Shown: positions 1 to 9,664 of the stretch, piece after piece | How the letters are laid out: the number at the start of each line of letters is the position of its first letter | Numbering within the stretch: the first letter of the stretch is position 1 | Assembly: GCA_003427395.1 (NCBI GenBank) | Contig: BFEA01000247.1 | Span: 1,348,872-1,387,711, forward strand | Reading direction: 5' to 3' | Length of the DNA: 38,840 nt | Source of the DNA: Chara braunii | Lineage: Eukaryota; Streptophyta; Charophyceae; Charales; Characeae | Program-made: the position numbers and the translations under genes | Notes under the pieces: model-generated | Told to the model about the DNA's origin: nothing | The model's input: only the letters and a program-made list of their open reading frames with translations | Database searches by the model: none

Positions 1-1078
1 GAATATGAGTGTGAGCGATACACAGAAAACCAAGTCGCGAAATCACACAGCTGTCCAAGTAGTCGTGTCCCAAGCAGAGAGTACAAATGCACCGAGAAAC
101 CATCCATATAGAGCAATACAATAAAGGAATGAGCCAATGTTCAAGCCCATAGGCCACACCAACACATTATCCAAAGTCGCTCTGCTCTGTCTGGCGCCCA
201 GCGCCCAGCCTACTCTACCCGACTATCCTACCTACAGCTGGTTCACGCAACAGGATCACTTGGACTCTCGAAGACCAATGTACATGACTGCCAACACCAT
301 CTCCGATCTCTCTTTATGTACCAGGTACGTATCTCGTCACCCTCAATCAGACCTTGATAACTCCACTCTGCGCCTCCTTCCCTGAAGACCACCAGATTCG
401 CCCCGCTGTAAACCCTGGCGCCCAGCAGCCCGGCTATGGCTGCCTGTGGCCCGATGCCATGCAGCGCCCCACTTCACCTCGATGCGCCCCGTCAGCGCCC
501 TTGGCAGCAGCGCAGCAGCACTTCCGCATTGCCAGCACTGGCCAGAATGCCTGGCCTAGGATGCCTCACTTCCTTTATCGAAGTGGCAGCCTCCTGGATG
601 TTGCGTGTGGCCGGGCTGGAAGCTTCCAGTAGCTTCCGGTTGGGCCTCAGACCCTGCGCCAAGCTCGAGACTACAGTTGAGGGCCTGGGCCCATTACAAT
701 TGGGCTCGGCCTGAGTCTCCATACTCGGGCTGTTTGCTGCATCAGTGCAGGGTTCCCAGGCAGGTGCATCGGCAATACTGCTTTTGTCAAGGCCGACGGC
801 CTGCTTCCCAATGTATTGGCCCTGCTTTGTGTGTATGTGCCCAGGCGCAACTGTCAGGGCCTTGGCCAACTGTATGACGCAACTTTGTGAGGCTCACGCG
901 TCTACCCAACCAGCTGCCGTGCTGCAAGAGCCTGAATTCCCACACATGAAAATGTTGAATTTTGCCTCTGACGAATATTCAGGCCCGCCTTCACTTTGGG
1001 CGGGTACTTGGCTTGTTGGGGGCCTTAGCCCAGATCATGTGATGTCTGATAGGGCCCCTTGAGGGCTCGTTCCTCACA
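1..1078 (-). repeat. 3' LTR of element A (nearly complete)
   Basis: On the minus strand it starts TGTGAGGAACG at 1078, directly after a polypurine tract, and runs to the window edge. By comparison with the second copy, which begins TGCAAGG at 7793, only about 6 bases are missing, giving an LTR of about 1.08 kb. It matches 7799-8735 with scattered substitutions and small indels; an insertion of about 18 bases near 8312 is present only in the 5' copy. The middle of the LTR is GC-rich. Open frames crossing it on either strand appear to be chance, since none shows a protein family. Confidence 0.92.
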
Positions 1079-1091
1079 TTCCATCCCCCTT
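1079..1091 (-). other. Polypurine tract of element A
   Basis: The minus strand reads AAGGGGGATGGAA immediately before the LTR start TGTGAGG. A purine run abutting the 3' LTR is the plus-strand DNA priming site of LTR retroelements, so this fixes both the element's orientation and the LTR boundary. Confidence 0.85.
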
Positions 1092-1116
1092 AGCTTCGAA
1101 AGTCCGTTGAGATGCT

Positions 1117-2689
1117 TCATGTTGGTGCCTTCCCCTTTAGCTTCTTCTCATACTCTGCCACGATCTGAGGAGCTGTCTTGATAAGTTCCTCTCTTGAAAT
1201 CCATCGATCTTCCTTCGGATCAGTATGATGCCTAAAATGTACTCTGTACTCCCTTGCAGGCTTAGGAGGTATTCCCCTACCAGGTGGCTTGGGAACAGGC
1301 GTGTCCCTTTGATCCAGAATGTCGTCGACGTCTCCATGGTTGGGGGCAGCATAGATCTCCGTGATGGGAACTGTGCTGTCTCAGCGAACGGTGCAAGCTT
1401 GGAGGCGTGAAAAATAGGGTAAGTGCGTAGGTGACCAGGGATACGAATGGCTTGAGAGGGATCATCCAAATCACTCCCCACAATGTCTAAGACTTCCCAG
1501 GGACCGAAGTGCTGAGGCATTGGTTTCCTAGAGATGCCAAACTCCTGTCCCAACTCATTAGCCTTGACCCAGGCACGTTCCCCTACCTGAAATGTGGACT
1601 ATCGGTGATGCTTGTTCTCAGAAGCAATCACGACTTCCTGAGATTTCTTGATGTGTTCGACAGTCTGCTGCAACAATTTCTCATACTGGACACCACCAAT
1701 GGTTTCAGGAGTTACAGCAGTTCAGTTTTCAGGCAAGAGGAAGTCTAGAGCAGATCTAGGCTTCCACCCGAGATGCAGTTGATTAGGACTGACGCCGGTT
1801 GTGCTGTGTATAGCGTTGTTGTAGAGGCTGGCGATGAGAGGTAATTTCTCATCCCAGTCATCCTGGTTGGGCTTGATGTAATGCCTCAGCAGATGCTGCA
1901 CCACTCGGTTCATTTGTTCAGCCTGCCCATTGGCTTCGGGATGATTCCCAGAAGTCATTTGAAGTTGGCTGCCCATTTGTTCAGCGGCCTTCTTCCACAT
2001 CTCACTTGTGAAACGTACATCTCTGTCACTAACGATCGTCTTTGGAAGTCCAATCTCATGCACCCAGTTGTCCATGAACAACTTAATGACGTGCTTAGTC
2101 CTGGCAGTCTCTGGCATGGAAATTAGTCTAGCGTACTTAATGAATCTATCCACTATGACGAAGATGTGTCGCTTGCCATTCTTGCTGGTCACGAGAGTAT
2201 CCATGAAGTCCATGGAGATACTTTGCCCTGGGCCAGCAGGAATGGGTAGAGGCTTGAGTAACCCAAGTAGAGCTTGAGTCCGCGGCTTGTCCCGCTGACA
2301 GACCTGACAGGTCTCTACGTAGCATGTTAGGCCACCAGAATTGCTGTACTAAATTAGCACTAGTCTTCTTATAACCGAAATGTCCCATTGCATCGTGGCA
2401 TTCTCCTAAAAATAAACTACGCAAAGTTTCCCTAGATGGAACAACTAACCTTTTAAAACCATGCCTTTTCAAGAAAGAGCAACCCATCCACCATCACAAA
2501 CTCGCCAGAGGTGGCCTTGTCTTTGGCCTGCAATTTGTTGATGATGTCCATTGTGATGGGATCTTCGTTGTAGGCCTCCCCCAAAGATCGAGTAACGTCC
2601 TTAGACAAGCCAAACTCATAAATCAGCACACCTAGGTAATCTGCCCTCCTAGACAATGCGTCCACAACCTTGTTGTACTTTCCCTTCAC
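1117..2689 (-). pseudogene. Integrase with chromodomain-like tail, element A (frameshifted)
   Basis: This is the pol C-terminus, which would insert element cDNA into chromosomes. In minus-strand order, the end of RNase H is seen as the VVDALSRR motif (about 2660). A zinc-binding domain follows with ECHDAMGHFGY and, in another frame, the Cys pair. The catalytic core (2213-1722) shows the Asp of MDFMD, the Asp of SDRDVRF and the Glu of NGQAEQMNR, so the DDE triad is present. The conserved GPWEVLDIVG and HLRTYPIFHASKLAPF blocks come next. A chromodomain-like tail (about 1330-1117) contains DDILDQRD, YRVHFRHH and EDRWISREE and ends at a TGA at 1117. A few codons are lost after WWPNML (about 2335), and a one-base shift near 1325 separates tail from core. 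Confidence 0.88.
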
Positions 2690-3964
2690 ATAGTCTAGTT
2701 TGAAGTCATACTGATCTATGACTTTAATCCAGCGTTTGAGTGCATCGGAGAGACCTGGTTAGGTCTTGATCCACTTGAGGGTCTGATGGTCAATTCTCAA
2801 ATAGAAGAACCTTCCTAACAGATAGTGCCTCCAGTGGACAAGTGCCTTGTAGAGAGCGTAGAGTTCCCTCGCGTAGGTGGACTTTGCCAACTTCTTTGAT
2901 GGCATCTTTTTGCTCATGTACTCGAGCGGTCTCAACTTTTTCCCTTCCTGCTGAGCCAGCATTGCGCCAATCCCATATTGGCTTGCGTCGGTGGTTACAA
3001 CAAATGGCCTTTGCGGGTCAGGTACCATGAGAACCTCATGGTGCGTGAGAGCATGCTTCAAACGCTTGAAAGTTGCCTCACACTCGTTGGTCCAGTCCCA
3101 TGGTGTGTCAAGTCGAGCTAGATCAGTCAAGGGAGATGTGATCGTGCTATAATTCTTTACGAAATTGCGGTAATAACCACACATTCCCAAGAATGATCTG
3201 ACCTCAGTCACAGACTGAGGTCGTGGCCAGTCACGTATGCTAGCCACCTTTGCATCTTCGGGCCTAATCCCGTCCGCAGATACTTCATGACCCAAGTACA
3301 AGATTTGAGGGCGACCGAACTCGCATTTCTCTACGTTTATCTTATACTTGTGTTGCTGAAGGAGGGAAAGTACGTTGTCTACATGTTGAGCATGCTCCTC
3401 GACAGTTCTACTAAAGATAAGTATATGGTCGAGGTACACGACGACAAATGTATCCAAGTAGTCATGGAAGATCCTATCCATGGCGTGCTGGAATGTACCC
3501 AGCGCATTGCAAAGGCCAAAGGGCATCACCACAAACTCGTACAGACCGTACCTGGTCTGAAATGCGGTTTTGTGCTGGTCCTTTGGTCTTATGGCAATCT
3601 GATGGTAGTAAGATTTTAAGTCTTTGTATAGTACTTACATCCTTGCACCCTATCCAATAGGTCGTCGATGTGTGGTAGAGGCTCTGCGTTCTTAACGGTG
3701 ATGACATTGAGGCCGCTATAATCAATGCACATCGTTAGTGTTCCCCTTTTCTGTGAGCTCTTTCAGTTGTCGACGAAGCTCGTCCAACTCGGACGGAGCC
3801 ATCCTATAAATTCTCCCTTTAGGTGTCTTGCTACCTGGAATGATCTCTATGGCATGGACAACCTCCCTGTCTACAACTCCTGAGGGATCCTCGAACAGAT
3901 CAGGGTACTTAGCGGCGATTGTCTCTATCTCTGGGGCCTCTACGAGCTCCAGCTCGGGAAACAT
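2690..3964 (-). pseudogene. Reverse transcriptase and RNase H, element A (broken)
   Basis: This would copy element RNA to DNA and degrade the RNA. The pre-RT block KYPDLFEDPSGVVDREVVH is followed by palm motifs. These include KDLKSYYHQIAIRP (motif A, Asp present, about 3600), VVMPFGLCNALGTFQ (motif B) and VYLDHILIFS (motif C). RNase H shows TTDASQYGIGA, ELYALYKAL and RIDHQTLKW. Defects relative to element B: the segment around the WIRPS and FVPKKG blocks is deleted near 3740, there is a stop or frameshift just before motif A, and the second Asp of the YLDD box is His (codon 3427-3425). An RT with these lesions is not expected to work. Confidence 0.9.
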
Positions 3965-4210
3965 TTAAGGCCGGCAGAAGTTGTAGTTGCTTCTACTCTC
4001 ATTGAAGCGGGTGATGTACCCTCCCCGTTTCAAGAGTTGGCCGAGGCTATTGACTCCTTAGTCACCCCGCAGACGCATCCGGACCCAACTATACTCTGTA
4101 CGTTGGATGTGTCTGAAGCCTTAGAGGACCTTCAAGGTGAGTGGGCGGCTAGGGACCCTCGTGAGTCCTGGGTGGCACTGAGTAGAGGTCCTAGAGGGGA
4201 GCACTTCGTT
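3930..4210 (+). repeat. Inverted-duplication arm 1 inside element A
   Basis: The plus strand here carries the gag-protease linker and protease start (EALEDLQGEWAARDP) in the opposite orientation to the rest of the element. It matches the reverse complement of 4432-4705 with scattered differences. Homology starts at TCTGGGGCC (3930) and stops after CACTTCGTT (4210). It occupies the place where element B has the protease C-terminus and the linker to RT. Confidence 0.88.
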
Positions 4211-4539
4211 ATCTCTCCTCCTGGGTAGGAGAAAGTACAGACCACGTCTTTAACGTAGTCCTCTACCATCATGCGCTCTTTGTTGGCCAAAGTAGATGCT
4301 ACCAGTCTACTAAGGCGCTACACCCGGTCCTTTAGGCGCAGGCTGTCAACGAAGTCGCGACTTATGAAGTTTCGCGTGGAGCCAATGTCTACGAAGGCGC
4401 CGCACTTGCGACCACCCACACCAACTTCCACAACGAAGTGCTCCCCTCTAGGACCTTTACTCAGTGCCACCCAGGACTCATGAGGGTCCCTTGCCGACCA
4501 CTCACCTTGAAGGTCCTCTAAGGCACATCCAACGTACAT
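4211..4539 (-). pseudogene. Retroviral-type aspartic protease fragment, element A
   Basis: The minus-strand frame reads EDLQGEWSARDP, then VGVGGRKCGAFVDIGSTRNFISRDFV, a gypsy aspartic-protease core whose active-site box is DIGST where most families have D-S/T-G. It continues past an in-frame stop (DRV-stop-RLSRLVAST) to about 4215, where the inverted arm begins. The family's role is to cut the gag-pol polyprotein. The second half, including the expected flap and the LLG block that element B retains (MDILLGMYYL), is missing. The equivalent block in element B confirms the assignment. Confidence 0.78.
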
Positions 4540-4705
4540 AGTATAGTTGGTTCCGGATGCGTTTGCAGGGTGACTAAGGAGTCGATAGCTTCGGCCAACT
4601 CTTGAAACGGGGAGGGTACATCACCCGCTTCAACGAGAGCATAAGCAGCTACAACTTCTACCGGCCCTAAGTGTTTCCCGAGCTGGAGCTCGTAGAGGCC
4701 CCAGA
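4432..4705 (-). repeat. Inverted-duplication arm 2 (original copy) inside element A
   Basis: This arm is in the element's own orientation and encodes the end of the gag tail (SGASTSSSSG-like) and the start of protease. With 3930-4210 it forms an inverted repeat of about 275-280 bp per arm around a 221-base spacer, so a transcript through it could fold back. Confidence 0.88.
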
Positions 4706-6523
4706 CTGAGAAGAAGGAAACCGACCCTTAGGAGGGATTTTCTGCAAGACCTTCGGGTTCTTGCACTTAAACTGCGTATGGCCGTACTCGCCGCAGTTTA
4801 TGCAAGCACCAAGCTACCAACGGTCCCGCCACACTTCCTAATCCAAACCAGCCCTTACCCAAGCAACTATTTTGTTTGGGTTGGTGGCTTGCCCCTGACT
4901 CCTTTGTTGACCGCCATTGTCGTGGCCACGTACCTTAGTCTTGACTACGACGGCGAGGTTGCTACCCTCAGCACTCTCCTCGCCGTCTAACTCTGCACCC
5001 TCCACAAGTTCAGAAACATCATCGATTTCAGTTTGATTCCTTTCGGAATCAACTATCGTCAATCGACTACCCTTTTTCTTCCATTCCTGTGGAGTCTTCT
5101 TCTTTCTCCCGTCCGTAGAAGGGGTTTGGGCACTATCCAGCGTAGCCTCTAAGTCTAGGGCCTTCTTGCTGAATGTCTCAAATGTGTGATACTCTCTACG
5201 AGCCTCATTGGCTTACAAGTTCTTGATGTCTGTGGGAAGACATCTCAAGAACGTGGTCGGCAAGACCTATGGATTGTACTCCACTCCTGGAACGACAATC
5301 AGGCGTTCTACGGTCGTGGTAAGCTCTCTCACTGACTTGTACTTCCTAGCATCAAGCTTCAATAGCCCATCAGTGGCAATTTGTGCCTGCTGAGGGTTGT
5401 GCCATCGAGCCTCCACTAAGTCCATAAAACTCTCTAGGGTGTGGGTCTGTGCCCAATCACCCATGTTCCTGCGGAACCCCTTTGAAGCTACCAATCCATT
5501 CAGCCAGCGAGCTATTGAACCCTCTAAGTAGGATGCAGCAGTTATCACTTCCTCTTCTAACAACGTCCTATTTGTCCTCACCCACATTGGAACCGTTCTC
5601 AACCACGTGTCGAGAGCCTCATCCTTTTCGTCTCCTGAGAAGGTGGGAGGTGGTTTCAGGGGGGTCTTGGGATACCAAGGAAATTGTTGTCTCGCTGGCG
5701 AGGCAGGTGGTGACTGTGGTGCAGCTCCAGTCGCTGGACCAGAAGATGAAAAAGCAACAGTTTGAGATAGGGCTGCTGTTGATGTACCACTTGGTGTTGG
5801 TCCAGACTGAGCGGCATAGGGGTCTGTCGTCGCTAAGAATGGCAGCGATGGCAAGACTGTTGGGCTTATTCCTGGCCTGTGCATGGCGTTCAGGATCTGG
5901 TCCAAGGTGTCTTGGATGGTATCCAGTTTACTATCCATGTATGCGTGCATGGACAGGATGCTCGCCTTAAGAATCTTTTCATTATTGCTAAGGGTCGAGT
6001 CATCTAACCCCTCTAGTGCGGCCTTGTCTGCCTCCCTACCCTCTAGTCTGACACTCCTATCTCTAATCTCTTTCTCTCTTTTAGTAGCCTGTCTGAGTTC
6101 CTCCTCTAGCCTTAAGCAAATCCTTTCTACTTGTTGGAGCTCCATTTGCTCTCGGGTGCGTGGAGGTGGCGAGCTGAACTGCGAACCCGCCATCTGACTA
6201 GTGCCAGCTCCTGAGGTACTGGAGATGGACTGTGAACTGGTCGCTTTGGGTGGCATACCCAAACTCTGACCAGTAGAGTTTGCTGCAGAGGTGGCTGAAG
6301 AGGTAGCCATTGCTACCGCGCTCGCTGCTCCTGCTGCCAACACTCGTTCGACTGCGACTGCTGCCGCTCTCGCAGTCTCTAGATTACGCACCCTTGCTCC
6401 AACCCTAAGCCTTCTCTTGTCTCCTGGTAGTAGAACCTGGAACACAACGGGTATCCTACCGGTATCCCGTCGTGTTTGCCTCCTATCGTCAGATCTATCC
6501 TCCCCACCCTCTGATCCACTCAT
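4706..6523 (-). pseudogene. Gag of element A (capsid and zinc knuckle, in-frame stops)
   Basis: The start ATG at 6523 opens MSGSEGGEDRSDD, which element B shares. The first 418 codons are uninterrupted. They hold a Ser/Ala-rich N-terminus, a charged coiled-coil stretch (around residues 135-180, QQVERICLRLEEEL), a Pro/Ser linker, and a capsid domain beginning at PPPTFSGDEKDEALDTWLR with SYLEGSIARWLNG. A TAG at about 5267 and another stop near 5214 interrupt the same frame. It then continues through SKKALDLEA and a hydrophilic region to a zinc knuckle of CX2CX4HX4C form, CINCGEYGHTQFKC (about 4802-4761). Gag forms the particle and binds RNA. Confidence 0.88.
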
Positions 6524-7777
6524 GGGCTAGGCAGATGTCGTCTGCACTAATGTCCTCTTTGGGACCTACCGCAGCATACGTCTGACCGGTTCTAAAAACA
6601 AATTACAATAATCTATGCCCGACGAGTTACCTAGACTACTAGTCAAGCGGCATCAACAACGCCTACACAAACTGTAGACATGTAGTCTACTTCTTATCTT
6701 GATTAGTCTGTTCAGAAGCGTTGAGAAGAACTGACTATGGTAGATTGCAGTCCTACTCTAGGCTGTATGTTAGGTGTCAGCAGTCTGTCAACCAACTAAT
6801 CAAAATAAAAATCAACTACAGTGAGCAGATGTATGCATAAGGGATAATATAGTGATGTACAATTGAGTTCTCAATTGGTATCCCCTTCCCCTGTATCCAA
6901 CGTACTTGTGAGCATCATCAAGCTGCAGTGTCTAAGGTGTGCAACCACAACCCACCCCTGTGCCCAAGAAGTATGCTTATGACCAGCCTGCCCTTTGTTT
7001 ACCCTCACGTGCAACGAGCCTCAAGTCTAAATGATCTGGCTGATCAAGAGGCAATTTAAGGACAGCCCCCGAGAGTCCTCAGGAATTCTTTAACGTCGCA
7101 ATCAGGACGACGATCACATCCAGTGGACAGTTCAGACCCCAACCAGAAATGTTTATAGACGGTCTGGAAGCGTCTACATAGGACTGGTTAGTCCGCACAC
7201 CCCTTCTATCAGCGCAGCAAAGAGCCTCAATGGACAAAGCAGCATGGCCTGCGTGTACTACGCCCATGGGTTGGCATGGTGATCGTGACCCGTGCTTCGA
7301 CCAGGGCCCTTCAGAGGCACCGCCCTCTCCTGCCAGATGCACCACCGGGAAGAATGTTGTCTCTCAAGATAGAGCGCACATGACTCCTTTCAAAAGAGAG
7401 GAGACTCAAGTTGGACTCACTTCCTCACGGTAAGAAGAGATTGAGAGGGTAGATAAGGAATGGGAACAACGTACCTGGAGATAGCTGCCCCCAACCACAG
7501 ATTTCTCACCAATTGGGCCAACATGCATTTCGATGACCAGTCAATAGCCTTGGTACCACCCACAATGCAATGCAGTGCCACCTCAGCCAAAATGTCACGT
7601 CATCATACTCTCATCATCATTCATACACCCGCTGTCGCCACAACCTTCCAGCGGCCGGCCTCTCCACCTAGGCCCCACTAATCAACCAGGGCCAAAGTAT
7701 CCTTACTGCACATGAAGCATCGTCAACGCACCAAGTAACAATGTCGCCGGTGCCAGGTAAGCGTCGATCACGAACCA
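6524..7777 (-). other. Long untranslated leader of element A
   Basis: About 1.25 kb separates the PBS from the gag ATG. The same leader, of similar length and sequence, lies in element B (30241-31498). No sense-strand coding was recognised. On the opposite strand an ATG-started frame (7460-7681, MGTTYLEIAAPNHRF...) is preserved in both elements; see findings. The leader presumably carries packaging and translation signals, but I cannot locate them. Confidence 0.7.
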
Positions 7778-7789
7778 GCTCCGATACCA
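7778..7789 (-). other. Primer binding site, initiator-Met tRNA type
   Basis: The minus strand reads TGGTATCGGAGC two to three bases after the LTR end TTGCA. It differs at one position from TGGTATCAGAGC, the usual plant retrotransposon PBS complementary to the 3' end of initiator methionine tRNA. Element B has the same variant. Confidence 0.87.
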
Positions 7790-7792
7790 AAT

Positions 7793-8742
7793 TGCAAGGA
7801 ATATGAGTGGGAGCGATATACAAAAAACCAAGTTGCGAAATCACACAGTTGTCCAAGTAGTCGTGTCCCAAGCAGAGAGTACAAATGCACCGAGAAACCA
7901 TCCATATAGAGCAATACAATGAAGGAATGAGCCAATGTTCAAGCCCATAGGCCACACCAACACAGTATCCAAAGTCGCTCTGCTTTGTCTAGCGCCCAGC
8001 GCCCAGCCTACTCTACCCGACTATCCTACCTACAATTGGTTCACGCAACAGGATCACTTGGACTATCGAAGACCAATGTACATGACTGCCAACACCATCG
8101 CCGACCTCTCTTCATGTACCAGGTACGTATCTCGCCACCCTCAATCAGACCTTGATAACCCCACTCTGCGCCTCCTTCCCTGAAGACCACCAGATTCGCC
8201 CGCTGTACCCCCCGGCGCCCAGCAGCCCGGTTATGGCTGCCTGCGGCCCGCTGCCCTGCAGCGCCCCACTTCGCCTCTATGCGCCCCGTCAACGCCCTTG
8301 GCAGCAGCGCAGCATCAAGCGAGAGCGCAGCAGCACTTCCGCATTGCCAGCACTGGCCAGAATGTCTGGCCTGGGATGCCTCACTTCCTTTATCGAAGTG
8401 GCAGCCTCCTGGATGCTGCGTGTGGCCTGGCTGGAAGCTTCCAGTAGCTTCCAGTTGGGCCTCAAACCCTGCGCCCAGGCCGGAGACTACAATTGAGGGC
8501 CTGGGCCCGTTACAGTTGGGCACGGCCTGAGTCTCCCGACTCTGGCTGTTTGCTGCATCTGTGCAGGGTTCCCAGGCAGGTGCATCGGCAGTACTGCTTT
8601 TGTCAAGGCCGACGGCCTGCTTCCCAATGTATCGGCCCTGCTTTGTGTGTATGTGCCCAGGCGCAACTGTCGGGGCCTGGGCCAACTGTATGACGCAACT
8701 TTGTGAGGCTCACGCGTCTACCCAACCAACTGGCGTGCTGAA
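7793..8742 (-). repeat. 5' LTR of element A, truncated at its outer end
   Basis: It begins (plus-strand view) TGCAAGGAATATGAG at 7793 and follows the 3' LTR until about 8735-8742, where homology stops abruptly in the GCGTGCTG region. The outer part, equivalent to about 925-1078 and including the TGTGAGG terminus, is absent. About 85 bases of unrecognised sequence and then the purine tract follow. Loss of the outer U3 end would probably remove promoter sequence. Confidence 0.88.
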
Positions 8743-8825
8743 TGTATGTCATCTGATATGTACTGGGTTGGGGGCTCTGCATGTTTGTTGCCTGCTGCTT
8801 TGATGTCTGCTGCATGCATGGTAGG

Positions 8826-9475
8826 GTATGGCGGAGGAGGAAGAAGAAGAAGATGAAGAAAGGTGGAGGAGAAAGAAGAAAACGCGAGGGGGAGGAGGGG
8901 AAGAAGAAAAAGATTAAGAAAGGTGAAGGAGAAAGAAGATAACACGCGGGGGAGGAGGGGAAGAAGAAGAAGACGAGAGGAGAAGGAGGAGGAGAGAAGA
9001 AGAAGAAGAAGAAGAAGAAGAAGAAGAAGAAGAAGACAACGAAGATGAAGATGATAAGTGGAGCAGTGGGAGGGGAAGAAGAAGAAGATCAAGAATGGAC
9101 GAGGAGGGGGAGGATAACCGACAAGGAGGAGGAGAGAAGAAGAATGGACGAGGTATGGCGGCGGTAGGGTATGACGAAAAGGGTCTGTCGAATAACCGAC
9201 AAGAAGAAGAAGAAGAAGATGAAGAGGAGGGGGGGAGGAGGAGGGGAGAAGAAGAAGCAGAAGAAGATGAGCGAAGGAAGAGGGGGAGGAGAGAAGAAGG
9301 AGAAGAAGATGAGAGGGGGAGGAGGAGGAGGAGAGAAGAAGCAGAAGAATATGAGCGGACAAGGAGGAGAGAAAAAGAAGAAGAAGAAGAAGAAGAAAGG
9401 AAGAAGAAGGAGAACAGGAGGAGGAAGAAGAAGAAGAAGAAGAAGAAGCAGGAGAACAGGAAGAACAAGAAGTAG
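8826..9475 (+). repeat. Purine-rich GAA/GGA tract, about 650 bp
   Basis: The plus strand is almost entirely purine, built from GAA, GGA and GAG units with rare interruptions. Longer subrepeats are visible: a unit of about 68 bases containing GGGGGAGGAGGGGAAGAAG recurs near 8890 and 8948, and ACAAGGAGGAG blocks recur near 9120 and 9360. The Glu/Lys/Arg or Ser/Leu frames crossing it are low-complexity artefacts. Such homopurine mirror-type tracts can form triplex DNA. Confidence 0.95.
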
Positions 9476-9509
9476 AAGTTCATCGGGCCTTCGTCGTCAC
9501 CTGCTACAG

Positions 9510-9558
9510 AAACCCTAGCAGCAGCACCTTCGTCATCGCGTCCTACACAAACCCTAAA
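9510..9558 (+). promoter_or_regulatory. Two telo-box-like motifs
   Basis: AAACCCTAG occurs at 9510-9518 and AAACCCTAAA at 9549-9558. In plants such interstitial AAACCCTA motifs are found mainly in promoters and 5' leaders, notably of translation-related genes. Here they lie 107-155 bases upstream of the ATG at 9665. The motif is seen; the promoter role is inferred. Confidence 0.4.
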
Positions 9559-9568
9559 CGATTCCGAC

Positions 9569-9603
9569 AAGAAGAAGAAGAAGAAGAAGAAGAAGAAGAA
9601 GAA
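9569..9603 (+). repeat. (GAA)n microsatellite
   Basis: About eleven uninterrupted AAG/GAA units, separate from the main purine tract and between the telo-boxes and the candidate exon. Confidence 0.95.
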
Positions 9604-9664
9604 CCTTCGTCGTAGCAGCAGGACAGTTGGGTCCTTCGTAGTACCAGCAGCAGCAGGACAGTCG

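Larger units (their letters stand above)
1..8742 (-). mobile_element. Element A: degenerate Ty3/Gypsy chromovirus, minus strand
   Basis: Read on the minus strand the order is 5' LTR (from 8742 down to 7793), PBS, leader, gag, protease, RT, RNase H, integrase, chromodomain-like tail, PPT and 3' LTR (1078 down to 1). This is the canonical Ty3/Gypsy (Metaviridae) order, and the chromodomain-like tail makes it a chromovirus. The two long direct repeats (about 1-920 and 7799-8735) match closely along their length, as expected of LTRs. The element cannot be autonomous. Gag has in-frame stops, an inverted duplication replaces the protease-RT linker, RT has a deletion and frameshifts, integrase is frameshifted, and the 5' LTR lacks its outer end. 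The window cuts about 6 bases off the 3' LTR, so the target-site duplication cannot be tested. Confidence 0.93.

Noticed and set aside
137-385. Open frame starting MFKPIGHTNT, present in both LTRs of element A
   Set aside because: It lies antisense within the LTR and is duplicated only because the LTR is. No family motif.
4037-4228. Plus-strand frame MAEAIDSLVTPQTH as a separate gene
   Set aside because: It is the inverted copy of element A's gag-protease junction.
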